Of a DNA stretch of 64,000 nucleotides, positions 11,361 through 20,664 are shown piece by piece (positions within the stretch are counted from its first letter, which is position 1; each line of letters starts with the position of its first letter). The notes beneath the pieces were generated by a model. The model searched no databases and had not been told where the DNA came from. It saw nothing but the letters and a program-made list of their open reading frames with translations. The DNA comes from Mycobacterium sp. D16Q13 (lineage in GTDB: Bacteria; Actinomycetota; Actinomycetes; Mycobacteriales; Mycobacteriaceae). Position numbers and translations under genes: made by a program. The stretch is from NCBI RefSeq assembly GCF_002013375.1, contig NZ_MAEW01000011.1:62001-126000 (forward strand), given 5' to 3'.

Positions 11361-11509
11361 GGCGGCTTTCGGGATTCTTTCCGTTGGGTCTTCACGAGTT
11401 CAAGCACGGTCTGCGTGAAACGAGCACGCGACAAGTCACCAGTGTGCCATCCGACTCTGTGGAATCGACGCGAACCCCGGACCTGCGCGTCCTGGACTCA
11501 AGCGTCCCG

Positions 11510-12580
11510 TCAATCGAACAGCCCGGCGTGTCCCAGCACCTGCGGCGGCGGGGTAAGACCCAGATGTGTCCACGCCAATGCTGTCGCCACACGTCCGCGC
11601 GGCGTCCGGGCCAGCATCCCGGCACGCACCAGGAACGGCTCACACACCTCTTCCACTGTGGTCGATTCCTCCCCGACCGCTACCGCCAATGTCGACACGC
11701 CCACCGGGCCGCCGCCGAAACTGCGTGTCAGCGCCGTGAGCACCGCCCGGTCCAGGCGGTCCAGCCCCAGCTCGTCGACGTCGTAGACGGCCAGGGCGGA
11801 CTTGGCTACATCCACGGTGATGACACCGTCTGCCCGCACTTCCGCGTAGTCACGGACCCGGCGCAGCAACCGATTGGCGATACGTGGGGTGCCGCGTGAG
11901 CGCCGGGCGATCTCCACACCTGCGTCGGCTCCGAGCTCGATGCCGAGGATTCCCGCCGATCGAGCCAGCACAAGTTCGAGTTCATCGGGCTCGTAGAAGT
12001 CCATGTGGGCGGTGAACCCGAACCGGTCACGCAATGGCCCGGTCAGCGACCCGGATCGGGTGGTCGCACCGACCAGCGTGAACGGCGCCACTTCCAGGGG
12101 TATCGAGGTCGCGCCGGGCCCCTTGCCGACGACGATGTCGACGCGGAAGTCCTCCATCGCCAGATACAGCATTTCCTCAGCGGGCCGCGCGATGCGGTGA
12201 ATCTCATCGATGAACAACACATCGTGTTCGACGAGGTTGCTCAGCATCGCCGCCAGATCGCCCGCGCGCTCCAATGCCGGACCCGAGGTCACCCGCAGCG
12301 AGGAGCCCAACTCGCCCGCGATGATCATCGCCAGGGAGGTTTTGCCGAGTCCGGGTGGACCGGACAACAGAATGTGATCCGGGGTGCCGCCGCGATTCTT
12401 GGCGCCGGACAGCACGAGCTCCAGCTGCTCACGCACCCGTGGCTGACCGATGAACTCCCGCAGCGACTTGGGTCTGAGCCCGGCATCGATGTCGTTCTCG
12501 CCGACCGTGAGCGCGCCGGACATCTCGGGGCCGGCATCGAAATCGTCCTCTTCGCCGTCAAACTCGTCGAAGCTGGTCAT
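11510..12580 (-). CDS. ruvB: Holliday junction branch migration ATPase RuvB
   Basis: Hexameric AAA+ motor that drives branch migration with RuvA; 356 residues. Walker A is GPPGLGKT (74-81), Walker B LFIDEIHR near 122-129, sensor 1 GATTRSG and the arginine-finger region GPLRDRFG. The C-terminal winged helix contains RTPRGRVAT. The N-terminus has about 20 extra acidic residues ([13 protein letters not shown]). The ATG overlaps the ruvA stop (ATGA); ruvC-ruvA-ruvB form a coupled operon. Confidence 0.96.
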   Translation of the reverse strand: MTSFDEFDGEEDDFDAGPEMSGALTVGENDIDAGLRPKSLREFIGQPRVREQLELVLSGAKNRGGTPDHILLSGPPGLGKTSLAMIIAGELGSSLRVTSGPALERAGDLAAMLSNLVEHDVLFIDEIHRIARPAEEMLYLAMEDFRVDIVVGKGPGATSIPLEVAPFTLVGATTRSGSLTGPLRDRFGFTAHMDFYEPDELELVLARSAGILGIELGADAGVEIARRSRGTPRIANRLLRRVRDYAEVRADGVITVDVAKSALAVYDVDELGLDRLDRAVLTALTRSFGGGPVGVSTLAVAVGEESTTVEEVCEPFLVRAGMLARTPRGRVATALAWTHLGLTPPPQVLGHAGLFD

Positions 12581-13176
12581 CGCGTCTTGCCCAGTAGCGT
12601 CAGCGCCGACCGCAGCACGGTCGAGGTATCTCCGTCGGAATTATCTTGAGCCAGAACGGTATCGGTGGCCTGTTCGGCTTGCTTCGCGGCGAACCCGAGG
12701 CCGATAAGCGCGTCGACGACCTGTGTACGCACCAGCGATGCTGTGCCGCGCCCCAGCTCGGTGGTTCCACTCGGGGTCGCGGCCACCTTCTCGCGCAGTT
12801 CCAGCACCAAGCGCTCGGCACCACGCTTGCCGATCCCGGGAACCCTGGTCAGTGCATTGACATCGCCATCGGCCAGCGCCTGGCGCAAGGTCGGCGCGTC
12901 GTAGACCGCGAGTGTGGCCATCGCGATCTTGGGCCCCACACCGGAGACACCCAGCAGCGTCAGGAACAGATCGCGGGCATCGGTGTCGGTGAAGCCGTAC
13001 AACGTCATCGAATCTTCGCGGACGATCATCGCCGTGATCAGCCGTACCTGGGTGCCGCGCCGCAGCGTCGACAGTGTGGCCGGGGTGGCATTGACGCGGT
13101 ATCCGACGCCGGCGGCCTCGATCACCACATGATCGAGTGCGATGTCGATGGCCTCGCCATTGACCGAAGCAATCAC
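12577..13176 (-). CDS. ruvA: Holliday junction DNA-binding subunit RuvA
   Basis: Tetrameric junction-binding protein, 199 residues. The N-terminal OB-fold ([26 protein letters not shown]) is followed by helix-hairpin-helix motifs ([16 protein letters not shown] and [19 protein letters not shown]) and a C-terminal RuvB-contacting domain ([18 protein letters not shown]). Both neighbours overlap it by four bases. Confidence 0.96.
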   Translation of the reverse strand: MIASVNGEAIDIALDHVVIEAAGVGYRVNATPATLSTLRRGTQVRLITAMIVREDSMTLYGFTDTDARDLFLTLLGVSGVGPKIAMATLAVYDAPTLRQALADGDVNALTRVPGIGKRGAERLVLELREKVAATPSGTTELGRGTASLVRTQVVDALIGLGFAAKQAEQATDTVLAQDNSDGDTSTVLRSALTLLGKTR

Positions 13177-13730
13177 CGGGATACCGCCTTCAATCGGGCC
13201 GCGAAGGCCTTCCGCTGCTCTTCCGCCGCGGCTTCCGCCTTCGCCATTCTCGCCAGCATGGGCGCACGCCAGCAGTGACAGATTGCCAGGGCCAACGCGT
13301 CGGCCGCATCAGCGGGCTTCGGCGCCGTCTGCAGCTGCAGGATGCGCGTGACCATTGCGGTCACTTGGGATTTATCTGCGCGCCCGTTGCCGGTGACGGC
13401 GGCCTTGACCTCCGACGGGGTGTGGAAATACACCTCAATCCCCCGCTTGGCAGCACAAAGTGCGATCACTCCGCCCGCTTGGGCGGTGCCCATCACGGTG
13501 GAAACGTTCTGCTGAGCGAAGACGCGCTCGATGGCGATCACGTCGGGACGGTGCGTGTCCATCCAGTGTTCGACAACCTGACTGATCGCCAGAAGTCGTT
13601 GCGGCAAGGGCTGATTGGCCGGAGTACGGACTACGTCGACGTCCAGCGCCACCACCTTGCGACCCGAGGAGGCCTCGACCATGGACAGACCGCACCGGGT
13701 AAGACCCGGGTCGACTCCCATTACTCGCAC
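13173..13730 (-). CDS. ruvC: Holliday junction resolvase RuvC
   Basis: Endonuclease that resolves Holliday junctions; 185 residues. It begins [14 protein letters not shown], which contains the first catalytic aspartate (D7). The acidic positions in [11 protein letters not shown] and in the C-terminal region with [15 protein letters not shown] are present. I chose the GTG that places D7 at the normal position. A longer reading adds 30 residues without family similarity. It is the first gene of ruvCAB and lies divergent to a TetR gene. Confidence 0.95.
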   Translation of the reverse strand: MRVMGVDPGLTRCGLSMVEASSGRKVVALDVDVVRTPANQPLPQRLLAISQVVEHWMDTHRPDVIAIERVFAQQNVSTVMGTAQAGGVIALCAAKRGIEVYFHTPSEVKAAVTGNGRADKSQVTAMVTRILQLQTAPKPADAADALALAICHCWRAPMLARMAKAEAAAEEQRKAFAARLKAVSR

Positions 13731-13820
13731 GCGCCAGCCCTCTCGCCGTAGAACAGTTGTTCGATCAGCATATCCAGGAGGCTTGCCCATTCCAGATAGC
13801 AACACGCGAGGGCTCTGCAA

Positions 13821-13839
13821 ATGTCAACATCCGTTGGCC
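13821..13839. promoter_or_regulatory. Candidate operator of the adjacent TetR gene
   Basis: The sequence ATGTCAACATCCGTTGGCC holds an inverted repeat CAAC-N4-GTTG. It ends 12 bases before the TetR start codon. A 15-of-19 match with the same N4 spacing lies at 15044-15062 (read on the minus strand), in front of the methyltransferase gene. Confidence 0.5.
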
Positions 13840-13851
13840 TAAGCTCAGGCC

Positions 13852-14424
13852 ATGTCCACCGAACCTCGGCGATCGGACGCCACCCGTGCGGCCATCCTTG
13901 AGGCTGCTCAGGAGCACTTCGCCAGCGTCGGGTACGAGAAGGCAACCATACGGGCCATCGCGGCGACGGCGGGTATCGACCCGTCCCTGGTCATGCGGTA
14001 CTACGGCAACAAGGGCAAGCTCTTCGCGGCCGCCGCCGACTTCGATATTCACCTGCCCGAGAATCTTGCCGAGATTCCGCGTCCCGAGCTGGGGGCAGCC
14101 CTCGTCGAGCACTTCCTCGCCAAATGGGAGGCCGACGACACCATGGTCGCCCTACTGCGCGCGGCAGTGTCGCATGAGACGGCGCGCGCACGGATGGCCG
14201 AGATCTTCAGCAGTCAGATGGTGCCTGCGATCGAGGCGTTAACGGCGGATCGCGCCATGGAACGCGCGGCGCTGATCGGCACTCAGATGATCGGCCTGGC
14301 GATGTGCCGATACGTGATCCGCCTCGGGAACGTGCCCGAGATGACGCACGAACAGATCATCGACTTGATCGCACCGACAATCCAGGCCTACCTGGATTGT
14401 GACTGCGACTGCGAAGCGCCCTAG
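13852..14424 (+). CDS. TetR-family transcriptional regulator
   Basis: Repressor-type regulator of 190 residues. The N-terminal HTH is clear: TRAAILEAAQEHFASVGYEKATIRAIAAT, then GIDPSLVMRYYGNKGKLFAAA. The C-terminal ligand domain ends in the unusual run DCDCDCEAP, three Asp-Cys repeats, a possible metal or redox site (inference). It converges on the methyltransferase so tightly that the two TAG stops overlap in CTAG. A shared inverted repeat in front of both genes suggests it controls itself and the methyltransferase. It has no counterpart at the M. tuberculosis locus. Confidence 0.88.
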   Translation: MSTEPRRSDATRAAILEAAQEHFASVGYEKATIRAIAATAGIDPSLVMRYYGNKGKLFAAAADFDIHLPENLAEIPRPELGAALVEHFLAKWEADDTMVALLRAAVSHETARARMAEIFSSQMVPAIEALTADRAMERAALIGTQMIGLAMCRYVIRLGNVPEMTHEQIIDLIAPTIQAYLDCDCDCEAP

Positions 14425-14975
14425 CTCGCGCGCTCGGGCTGCGTCCACGGGCGCAGCCGGGGTACCCAGCGCGGTACGTGCTGCGAGTACTCGGCGTAGT
14501 CGCGGCCGAACCTCTTCAATAGGCCGCGCTCCTCCACCAGCGGAAAGTACACGGCGTTGATGGTCACGAAAACGGCTGCATAGATCAGCAAGCCGACAGA
14601 GTTCACCGCGAACGCCTCACCCAGCAGGATGGCGATGACTCCGGTGATCATCGGGTTACGTACGTAGCGGTACGGGCCGCGCACGACAAGGTGAACCGGC
14701 GGGTCGAAGGGCGCCAGCGAACCCTTGCCCATCTGGTGGAAGAGCATGACAGTGCGGGTCACCAGGAACAGGCCGGCAGCGACCAGCAAGGTCCCGATCA
14801 CCGTCGCCGTCATCGACATCTCATCCGACATCCATGACGGCACCTGGATGCCCGTTCCGTAGAGAATCACCAGCGGAATCAGCACCGTCACGGTGAATGG
14901 CAGCGCGAGAACCGCGCGCGCGGTGCGCCACAGGCTTGTCGATTCAGGCGCCGGGGCGACTGTTTGTGTGGCCAT
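14421..14975 (-). CDS. Membrane methyltransferase, isoprenylcysteine carboxyl methyltransferase-like
   Basis: Integral membrane protein of 184 residues in the ICMT/PEMT superfamily. Several hydrophobic helices are followed by the SAM-binding signature VHLVVRGPYRYVRNPMITGVIAILLGEAF and a C-terminal VEERGLLKRFGRDYAEYSQHVPRWVPR. These families methylate a carboxyl group, an amine or a lipid; the substrate here is unknown. The ATG start (MATQTV) has GGGAGG eight bases upstream; an upstream in-frame extension of 30 residues runs through the presumed operator region and is rejected. Confidence 0.8.
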   Translation of the reverse strand: MATQTVAPAPESTSLWRTARAVLALPFTVTVLIPLVILYGTGIQVPSWMSDEMSMTATVIGTLLVAAGLFLVTRTVMLFHQMGKGSLAPFDPPVHLVVRGPYRYVRNPMITGVIAILLGEAFAVNSVGLLIYAAVFVTINAVYFPLVEERGLLKRFGRDYAEYSQHVPRWVPRLRPWTQPERAS

Positions 14976-15006
14976 GACCGGCCTCCCATCATTCGTGGAT
15001 GTCCTA

Positions 15007-15062
15007 GATGTACGCCCAGTTGACATTGCTGTCAACACTTGTTGACCAACAGTCGTTGACAT
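15007..15062 (-). promoter_or_regulatory. Methyltransferase promoter region with clustered GTTGAC repeats
   Basis: Reading toward the methyltransferase, TTGACA (15035-15030) and TACATC (15012-15007) are 17 bases apart and could be -35 and -10 boxes. The region has an exact inverted repeat GTTGAC-N6-GTCAAC (15019-15036) and a second repeat CAAC-N4-GTTG (15044-15062) that matches the element before the TetR gene. The dense GTTGAC/GTCAAC units over the -35 box look like repressor sites. Confidence 0.45.
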
Positions 15063-15147
15063 CACAGTAACGCCGCTTCCTGGCGTTTGATTCCCGCCAT
15101 CCAGCGCGATTCGAAGTCGAAGTCCTCGGCCTATTACTGTCGTCGGC

Positions 15148-15759
15148 GTGTCTGTCGGAAAACTGCCCAGCGAAAAGACGATTCAGTGGTGGCCGCCCCT
15201 TGGCGTCCTCGCGATGCTGGTGCTCGGGTTCTCCGTCGGTAAGGGCTCAACGCCCTTTGACGTCTGGTTTTTCCACGGGACGCAGCTCGTATTCGGAGTG
15301 CAGCCACGCTGGCTGCTGTTCTTCACCGACTGGGTGTTTCTCGTTCCGGTGCTCGTGGTGTGCGTCGCGTTCGAGCTGTATCGGCGGCGTTGGCGGGTCG
15401 CTGCGGTGGCGCTGGCCTGCCCGTTCGTGGCGAATTGGACCACTCAGGGCACCAAGATGCTCGTCGGCCGCGAGAAGGGCGGCTATCTCGCCTACCCCAG
15501 CGGCCACACCACCTTCGTGGTCGCCGTGATGGGGATGCTGGTGCTGGTCGCCGGTGGAGCCCTATGGGCGTACATCGTGGCCGGGATTGTCAGCACGCTC
15601 GGGCTGCTAGGCCAAGTCGCCTGTGGGTATCACTACCTCACCGACACCATCGGTGCCGTACTGGTCACCACCGCAGTGGTGACGTTGGCCGTATGGGCCG
15701 CCGGTCAGCCCTCGTCGAGCTCGGCCAGCACCTCGTCCGATAGGTCCACGTTGGTGTAG
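15148..15759 (+). CDS. PAP2-family phosphatase, membrane protein
   Basis: Type 2 phosphatidic acid phosphatase-like membrane enzyme, 203 residues, with about five or six hydrophobic helices. The three active-site motifs are recognisable: [11 protein letters not shown] (P1), YPSGHTTF (P2) and [12 protein letters not shown] (P3, with catalytic H and D). Such enzymes dephosphorylate lipid phosphates such as undecaprenyl pyrophosphate; the actual substrate is unknown. The GTG start was chosen as the only start before the first helix. Its 3' end overlaps the convergent yebC gene by 55 bases, which gives a Ser-rich tail that is not part of the domain. Confidence 0.8.
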   Translation: MSVGKLPSEKTIQWWPPLGVLAMLVLGFSVGKGSTPFDVWFFHGTQLVFGVQPRWLLFFTDWVFLVPVLVVCVAFELYRRRWRVAAVALACPFVANWTTQGTKMLVGREKGGYLAYPSGHTTFVVAVMGMLVLVAGGALWAYIVAGIVSTLGLLGQVACGYHYLTDTIGAVLVTTAVVTLAVWAAGQPSSSSASTSSDRSTLV

Positions 15760-16460
15760 ACGTTCTGCACGTCGTCGCTGTCTTCCAGTGCGTCGACCAG
15801 CTTGAACACCTTGCGGGCAGTGTCGACGTCGACGGGCACGCTCATCGATGGCTGGAAGCTGGCCTCGGCCGAGTCGTAGTCGATCCCGGCCTCTTGCAGC
15901 GCCTGACGGACCGCGACCAAGTCGGTGGGCTCGGAGACGACCTCGAAGGTCTCGCCTAGGTCGTTGACCTCTTCGGCGCCCGCCTCCAGGACGGCCGTGA
16001 GCACGTCGTCCTCGGACAGACTGCCCTTTTCCAGGGTGATCATGCCCTTGCGGGAGAACAGGTAGGACACCGAACCCGGGTCGGCCATGCTGCCACCGTT
16101 GCGGGTCATCGCGACCCGAACCTCGCCGGCGGCGCGGTTGCGGTTATCGGTCAAGCATTCGACAAGCACGGCAACACCATTGGGGCCATAGCCCTCGTAC
16201 ATGATGGTCTGCCAGTCGGCGCCGCCAGCCTCTTCGCCGGCGCCGCGCTTGCGGGCCCGCTCGATGTTGTCGTTGGGCACCGACGTCTTCTTGGCCTTCT
16301 GGATGGCGTCATAGAGCGTCGGGTTGCCAGCCGGATCTCCGCCGCCGGTACGCGCGGCGACCTCGATGTTCTTGATCAGCTTGGCGAACTCTTTGCCACG
16401 GCGCGCGTCTTTGACGGCCTTCTGATGCTTGGTGGTGGCCCACTTGGAATGGCCGCTCAT
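15705..16460 (-). CDS. YebC/PmpR-family DNA-binding or translation regulatory protein
   Basis: Conserved cytoplasmic protein of 251 residues, orthologue of Rv2603c. It begins with the family signature [28 protein letters not shown] and contains [18 protein letters not shown] and [22 protein letters not shown]. YebC proteins were first described as transcription regulators, and later work ties them to translation of proline stretches. The ATG at MSGHSK is chosen; the 12-residue upstream extension is not conserved. It lies downstream of pdxT, but a 740-base stretch with an opposite gene separates them. Confidence 0.92.
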   Translation of the reverse strand: MSGHSKWATTKHQKAVKDARRGKEFAKLIKNIEVAARTGGGDPAGNPTLYDAIQKAKKTSVPNDNIERARKRGAGEEAGGADWQTIMYEGYGPNGVAVLVECLTDNRNRAAGEVRVAMTRNGGSMADPGSVSYLFSRKGMITLEKGSLSEDDVLTAVLEAGAEEVNDLGETFEVVSEPTDLVAVRQALQEAGIDYDSAEASFQPSMSVPVDVDTARKVFKLVDALEDSDDVQNVYTNVDLSDEVLAELDEG

Positions 16461-16539
16461 GTACCCCTGTACTACTTTCTCTAGGTTCTGTCGCACTTCT
16501 GCGCTGCCCGAGTGTACTCGCGCACCTAGGGTGAATCAC

Positions 16540-17067
16540 ATGACTGTCCTGGTAGCCGACCCGATTGTCGACACCGTCCTGGACCGGTACGCGTCGACCA
16601 TCGGTGACAGCCTCACCGATTACCGCAATCATCTGTATCGGGGCATGAACTACCAGCTGCGTCTTCTCGGCATGACGACGGCGCCACCCGAAATCGCGTT
16701 GGCGTGGGCCACGCACGATATCGGCATCTGGACGGCCGGCACTTGGGACTACCTCGATCCGTCGGTGGCCCTCGCCGAACAGCTGGCACCGGAGTTCGGA
16801 ATAGACGATGCCAGTCGCACCACAACGATGGTGGCCGATCACCACAAGCTCAGATCAGCGGACGATCTCTGGGTCGAGACTTTTCGATTGGGTGACCGGA
16901 TTGACGCCTTCCACGGGTTCTACGCCTGGACCGGCCTGGAACGCGCCGATGTGCGCGAGGTCGTAGAGGCCTTGCCGTACGGCGGTTTTCACGGATTCTT
17001 GGTGCGAACGGCCGGAAAGTGGACGCTCAAGCACCCGCTGCGGCCGATGCCCATGATGCGCTGGTGA
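16540..17067 (+). CDS. HD-domain-like protein
   Basis: Protein of 175 residues with metal-binding histidine pairs placed as in small HD phosphohydrolases: HLYRG near residue 30, ATHDIGIW near 58 and ADHHKLRS near 103. The enzyme activity and substrate are unknown. The ATG at MTVLVADP was chosen; upstream in-frame codons lie in the yebC promoter region. It is divergent from yebC and convergent with pdxT. There is no signal peptide or membrane segment. Confidence 0.65.
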   Translation: MTVLVADPIVDTVLDRYASTIGDSLTDYRNHLYRGMNYQLRLLGMTTAPPEIALAWATHDIGIWTAGTWDYLDPSVALAEQLAPEFGIDDASRTTTMVADHHKLRSADDLWVETFRLGDRIDAFHGFYAWTGLERADVREVVEALPYGGFHGFLVRTAGKWTLKHPLRPMPMMRW

Positions 17068-17126
17068 TTCATAGCGCGTAGATGTCGCCGGCCTGCCGGA
17101 CGCATCACCCGCTAGTGCCCACCTCT

Positions 17127-17174
17127 GAGCGACAAATCACCCCGCCGCGGCGAGTCCGGACTAGCTTGTCGCTC
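17127..17174. repeat. Intergenic inverted repeat with 9-base perfect arms
   Basis: GAGCGACAA and TTGTCGCTC face each other across 30 bases that include the palindrome CGCCGCGGCG. The element sits between two converging genes, so it may be a terminator. The long loop with an inner palindrome also fits a small dispersed intergenic repeat. Confidence 0.45.
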
Positions 17175-17198
17175 GTAGCCGGGCACACATCATCGCGA

Positions 17199-17780
17199 TC
17201 AGGAAGCACGCACCATGTCGACAAAGAGCTGGTGCACCCGCCGGTCCCCGGTGACTTCGGGGTGAAACGACGTCGCCAACGCACTCCCCTGCCGCACCGC
17301 GACCGGATGCCCCTGCGCAATGGCCAGCACCTCGACGTCGGCGCCCACCCGCTCCACCCACGGTGCCCTGATGAACACCGCGTGCAGTCCGCCGTCAAGC
17401 CCGGTGAAATCCAAGTCGCCCTCGAACGAATCCACCTGGCGCCCGAAAGCATTGCGCCGCACCGTCATATCGATGGCGCCGAGCGCCACCGCATCCGGAC
17501 GGGTGTCGAGTATCTCGCTGGCGAGCAGGATCATGCCTGCGCACGAGCCATAGACCGGCAGCCCGTCCCGCAGACGCTCGGAGAGCGGATCCAGCAGCTC
17601 GAACACGCGCAGCAAGTTGCTCATCGTGGTGGACTCCCCGCCGGGGATGACCAGCCCGTCCACCTTCGAGAGCTCCTCGGCACGACGCACGCCGAGCGCG
17701 TCGGCACCCGAATCTTTCAGGGCGGCAACATGTTCCCTGACATCGCCCTGCAATGCCAGCACGCCAACCAGCGGGCTCAC
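17199..17780 (-). CDS. pdxT: Glutaminase subunit of pyridoxal phosphate synthase
   Basis: Class I glutamine amidotransferase of 193 residues that supplies ammonia to PdxS. The motifs are IPGGESTT, the nucleophile C80 in YGSCAGM, and H173/E175 in SFHPEVTGD. Orthologue of Rv2604c. The GTG start ([13 protein letters not shown]) overlaps the TGA of the thioesterase gene by four bases; the longer reading into tesB2 is rejected. With tesB2 and pdxS it forms a three-gene operon. Confidence 0.94.
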   Translation of the reverse strand: MSPLVGVLALQGDVREHVAALKDSGADALGVRRAEELSKVDGLVIPGGESTTMSNLLRVFELLDPLSERLRDGLPVYGSCAGMILLASEILDTRPDAVALGAIDMTVRRNAFGRQVDSFEGDLDFTGLDGGLHAVFIRAPWVERVGADVEVLAIAQGHPVAVRQGSALATSFHPEVTGDRRVHQLFVDMVRAS

Positions 17781-18631
17781 GCCATGTTCCCCTTGGCGAT
17801 CGACGCCTCGTCCGGGTTGCGCTCGTACCGGGTAAGCCCCTCTTGCACCACCGCCGCGACCATCCGGCCCTCGCGATCGAAGATCCGGCCCTGAGTCAGC
17901 GCCCGTCCGTATCCCGCCGACGGCGATGTCTCGTCGTACAGCAGCCATTCATCGGCGCGGAATGGCCGCAGGAACCACAGCGCATGATCCAGGGATGCGG
18001 TCTGCAGCACGGCGTCCCGGTGCGGCACCTTGGACGAACTCAACAGCGTCAGGTCGCTCATGTAGGCGAGCGCACAGATGTGCAGGACCGGGTCGTCGGG
18101 AAGGTGCTTGCGGCAGCGGAACCACACCCGCTGCTGCGCGGCCAGCCGAGGATTCCGGTCCATCAGCTCGTCGGGAACGATCCGGATGTCCCATTCGGCG
18201 AACTGCCGGAACAGATCGTGACTGAACGACCCCTCCTCGTCCTGCACATCCGGCAGGTCCTCGGGTGCGGGCACCGGTGGCATCAGATCCTGATGCTCGA
18301 TGCCGGTGTCCAGAGTCTGAAATGACGCCGACATGCTGAAGATTGCCTGCCCACCCTGAATCGCGGTAACGCGACGGGTCACGAACGAACGGCCGTCACG
18401 CACCCGGTCGACGAGAAACACGGTGGGCTCGTTGGGATTTCCCGGTCGCAGGAAGTACCCGTGCAGGGAATGGACAAGGTAGTGTGGCTCCACGGTGCGA
18501 ACCGCCGAGACCAACGACTGCCCAGCGACCTGACCGCCGAAGGTACGGCGCAGGCTGCTGGGAGTCACGTTGCCTCGGAAGATGTCCTTTTCGAGCTGCT
18601 CAAGCGTCAGGATCTCTTCGATATCGGCCAT
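17777..18631 (-). CDS. tesB2: Acyl-CoA thioesterase II
   Basis: Double-hotdog thioesterase of 284 residues that hydrolyses acyl-CoA to free acid and CoA. Family blocks include [35 protein letters not shown] and the C-terminal [21 protein letters not shown] with the catalytic Asp/Gln/Thr network region. It corresponds to Rv2605c and sits between pdxS and pdxT, as in M. tuberculosis, although its role has no obvious link to vitamin B6. Confidence 0.92.
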   Translation of the reverse strand: MADIEEILTLEQLEKDIFRGNVTPSSLRRTFGGQVAGQSLVSAVRTVEPHYLVHSLHGYFLRPGNPNEPTVFLVDRVRDGRSFVTRRVTAIQGGQAIFSMSASFQTLDTGIEHQDLMPPVPAPEDLPDVQDEEGSFSHDLFRQFAEWDIRIVPDELMDRNPRLAAQQRVWFRCRKHLPDDPVLHICALAYMSDLTLLSSSKVPHRDAVLQTASLDHALWFLRPFRADEWLLYDETSPSAGYGRALTQGRIFDREGRMVAAVVQEGLTRYERNPDEASIAKGNMA

Positions 18632-18640
18632 CAGATGGTT

Positions 18641-19555
18641 TTACCAGCCGCGCTCGGCGAGCCGATGCGGCTGCGCGATGTCCTCCACGTTGATGCCGAC
18701 CATTGCCTCACCCAGACCGCGCGACACCTTGGCGAGCACGTCCGGGTCGTCGTAGAAGGTGGTGGCCTTCACGATCGCAGCGGCCCGCTGCTCCGGGTTG
18801 CCGGACTTGAAGATTCCGGAGCCGACGAACACACCCTCGGCACCCAGCTGCATCATCATCGCGGCGTCCGCCGGAGTGGCGATACCGCCGGCGGTGAACA
18901 GCGTGACCGGAAGCTTGCCGGCGCGAGCCACCTCGACTACCAGCTCATAGGGCGCCTGCAGTTCCTTTGCAGCAACGTACAACTCGTCCTCGGACAGCGA
19001 GGTGAGCCGACGGATCTCGCCACCGATCTTGCGCATGTGCGTGGTCGCGTTGGACACGTCACCGGTGCCGGCCTCACCCTTGGAGCGGATCATCGCCGCA
19101 CCCTCGGTAATGCGGCGCAACGCCTCGCCCAGGTTGGTGGCACCGCACACGAACGGCACGGTGAACTTCCACTTGTCGATGTGGTTGGTGTAGTCGGCGG
19201 GGGTCAGCACCTCCGACTCGTCGATGTAGTCCACGCCCAGGCTCTGCAGGATCTGCGCCTCGACAAAGTGCCCGATGCGGGCCTTGGCCATGACGGGCAC
19301 GCTGACGGCGCTGATGATGCCGTCGATCATGTCCGGATCACTCATGCGAGACACGCCACCTTGGGCGCGGATGTCGGCGGGGACGCGCTCCAGTGCCATG
19401 ACGGCAACGGCTCCGGCGTCTTCAGCGATCTTCGCCTGATCGGGGGTGACAACGTCCATGATGACGCCACCCTTGAGCATCTCGGCCATACCGCGCTTGA
19501 CGCGAGCGGTACCGGTTCCGGTCTCGGGGGACGTTCCATTGGTCGTGCTAGTCAA
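18641..19555 (-). CDS. pdxS: Pyridoxal 5'-phosphate synthase subunit PdxS
   Basis: Synthase subunit that makes PLP from ribose 5-phosphate, glyceraldehyde 3-phosphate and ammonia; 304 residues. The TIM-barrel family sequences [34 protein letters not shown] (Schiff-base lysine region), [16 protein letters not shown] and [13 protein letters not shown] are present. It is first in the pdxS-tesB2-pdxT operon; 86 bases separate it from the Nudix gene upstream and should hold its promoter. Confidence 0.96.
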   Translation of the reverse strand: MTSTTNGTSPETGTGTARVKRGMAEMLKGGVIMDVVTPDQAKIAEDAGAVAVMALERVPADIRAQGGVSRMSDPDMIDGIISAVSVPVMAKARIGHFVEAQILQSLGVDYIDESEVLTPADYTNHIDKWKFTVPFVCGATNLGEALRRITEGAAMIRSKGEAGTGDVSNATTHMRKIGGEIRRLTSLSEDELYVAAKELQAPYELVVEVARAGKLPVTLFTAGGIATPADAAMMMQLGAEGVFVGSGIFKSGNPEQRAAAIVKATTFYDDPDVLAKVSRGLGEAMVGINVEDIAQPHRLAERGW

Positions 19556-19641
19556 CTGGGGGCTCCTGGATGTTCGGGTTCTCAGACCAGTCTAATGCCG
19601 CCGCACCAGCGATTTTGTCGCGGGAGGTGCGGTGACTGGGC

Positions 19642-20664
19642 TCACCCGATCAGGATCGGCTCGCGGCGCCCGCCGGTGGCCACCGCATCGGCCGCGCTAG
19701 CGGCCTCCCCGAGCAGCTCTCCTAGCTGATTCGGGAAAACCTGCTCCCCCGAGGCCGTCAGCGCGGCGATCTCTTCGGCATCGCACCAGCGGTGGCCGGT
19801 GATGTAGCGCTGCTCCAGGTTGGTGCGACCATCCGTCGCCGGTTCGAACCTCTTGGTGCGGTGCACGAAGAACAATTCCTCGGAGCGAATGGTGGTGCCG
19901 TTGAAGTCGAAGACGGCGACCCGACGCCACAGCGGGCCCACGAGGCGCCCAGAGGGAACCGATAAGCCGGTCTCCTCAACCAGCTCGCGCACCGCGCCGT
20001 CGGACAGCTTCTCCCCCGGCAAGGTCTGGCCGCCAACGGTGAACCACCAGTGCACCGCGGGGCTCGGCGCGGCGGGATCGAAACCGCGCAGCAGCAGCAC
20101 CCGGCCATCCTCGTCCAGCAGGATGATCCGCGCCGAAGTACGGAAGTTGGCCAGTGCCGGATCCTCGGTGCCCGCACCCTGACGGTCGATGATTTCGAAA
20201 TACGTTGGCATCGGCGCGGTTCCGCCCAGACGCAGCCAACGCACCGGACGGCGTACCCGGAGAGCCAGGGTGTCGCGCACGGCGTCGTTGTGGAAGCGCC
20301 GCGCGATCAGCACTCGCGTCTCCGCATCAGCGAGCTCGGCCACCAGCGCGGGGCGCAACCGCTCCGCGTCGACGGTGGATAGCGCCGAGGCCAGCTGGTT
20401 CTCCGCGTACTCACGCCGGTCGCGATCAGCTCGCTCGGCCTTCGCCGCGAGTTTGATGAGTTGTTCGTCCTTGAGCGCGTCGCCCACCGCCCGCGCCACG
20501 ACGGCGCGGCGCGCCAGTGCGGCGTCGAGGGACTGCCAAGACAAATCGCTACGCACATGCAGCCGGTCCAACCGATTGGCCACGAGATAGGCCCACAGCA
20601 GGCCCAGCGCGACCAGCGCGCCGATGAGGGCGATGACGATGACGGTCAGCGCCGAGAAGGTCAC
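19642..20664 (-). CDS. Membrane-anchored Nudix hydrolase
   Basis: Protein of 340 residues, orthologue by position of Rv2609c. An N-terminal membrane helix (VIVIALIGALVALGLLWAYLV) is followed by an Ala/Arg-rich, probably helical segment to about residue 150, then a Nudix domain. The Nudix box is complete: GQTLPGEKLSDGAVRELVEE fits GX5EX7REUXEEXGU when TGL is added. Substrate is unknown. I chose the GTG start because it overlaps the pimA stop by four bases, as do the neighbouring genes; the TTG one codon earlier is possible. Confidence 0.88.
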   Translation of the reverse strand: MTFSALTVIVIALIGALVALGLLWAYLVANRLDRLHVRSDLSWQSLDAALARRAVVARAVGDALKDEQLIKLAAKAERADRDRREYAENQLASALSTVDAERLRPALVAELADAETRVLIARRFHNDAVRDTLALRVRRPVRWLRLGGTAPMPTYFEIIDRQGAGTEDPALANFRTSARIILLDEDGRVLLLRGFDPAAPSPAVHWWFTVGGQTLPGEKLSDGAVRELVEETGLSVPSGRLVGPLWRRVAVFDFNGTTIRSEELFFVHRTKRFEPATDGRTNLEQRYITGHRWCDAEEIAALTASGEQVFPNQLGELLGEAASAADAVATGGRREPILIG

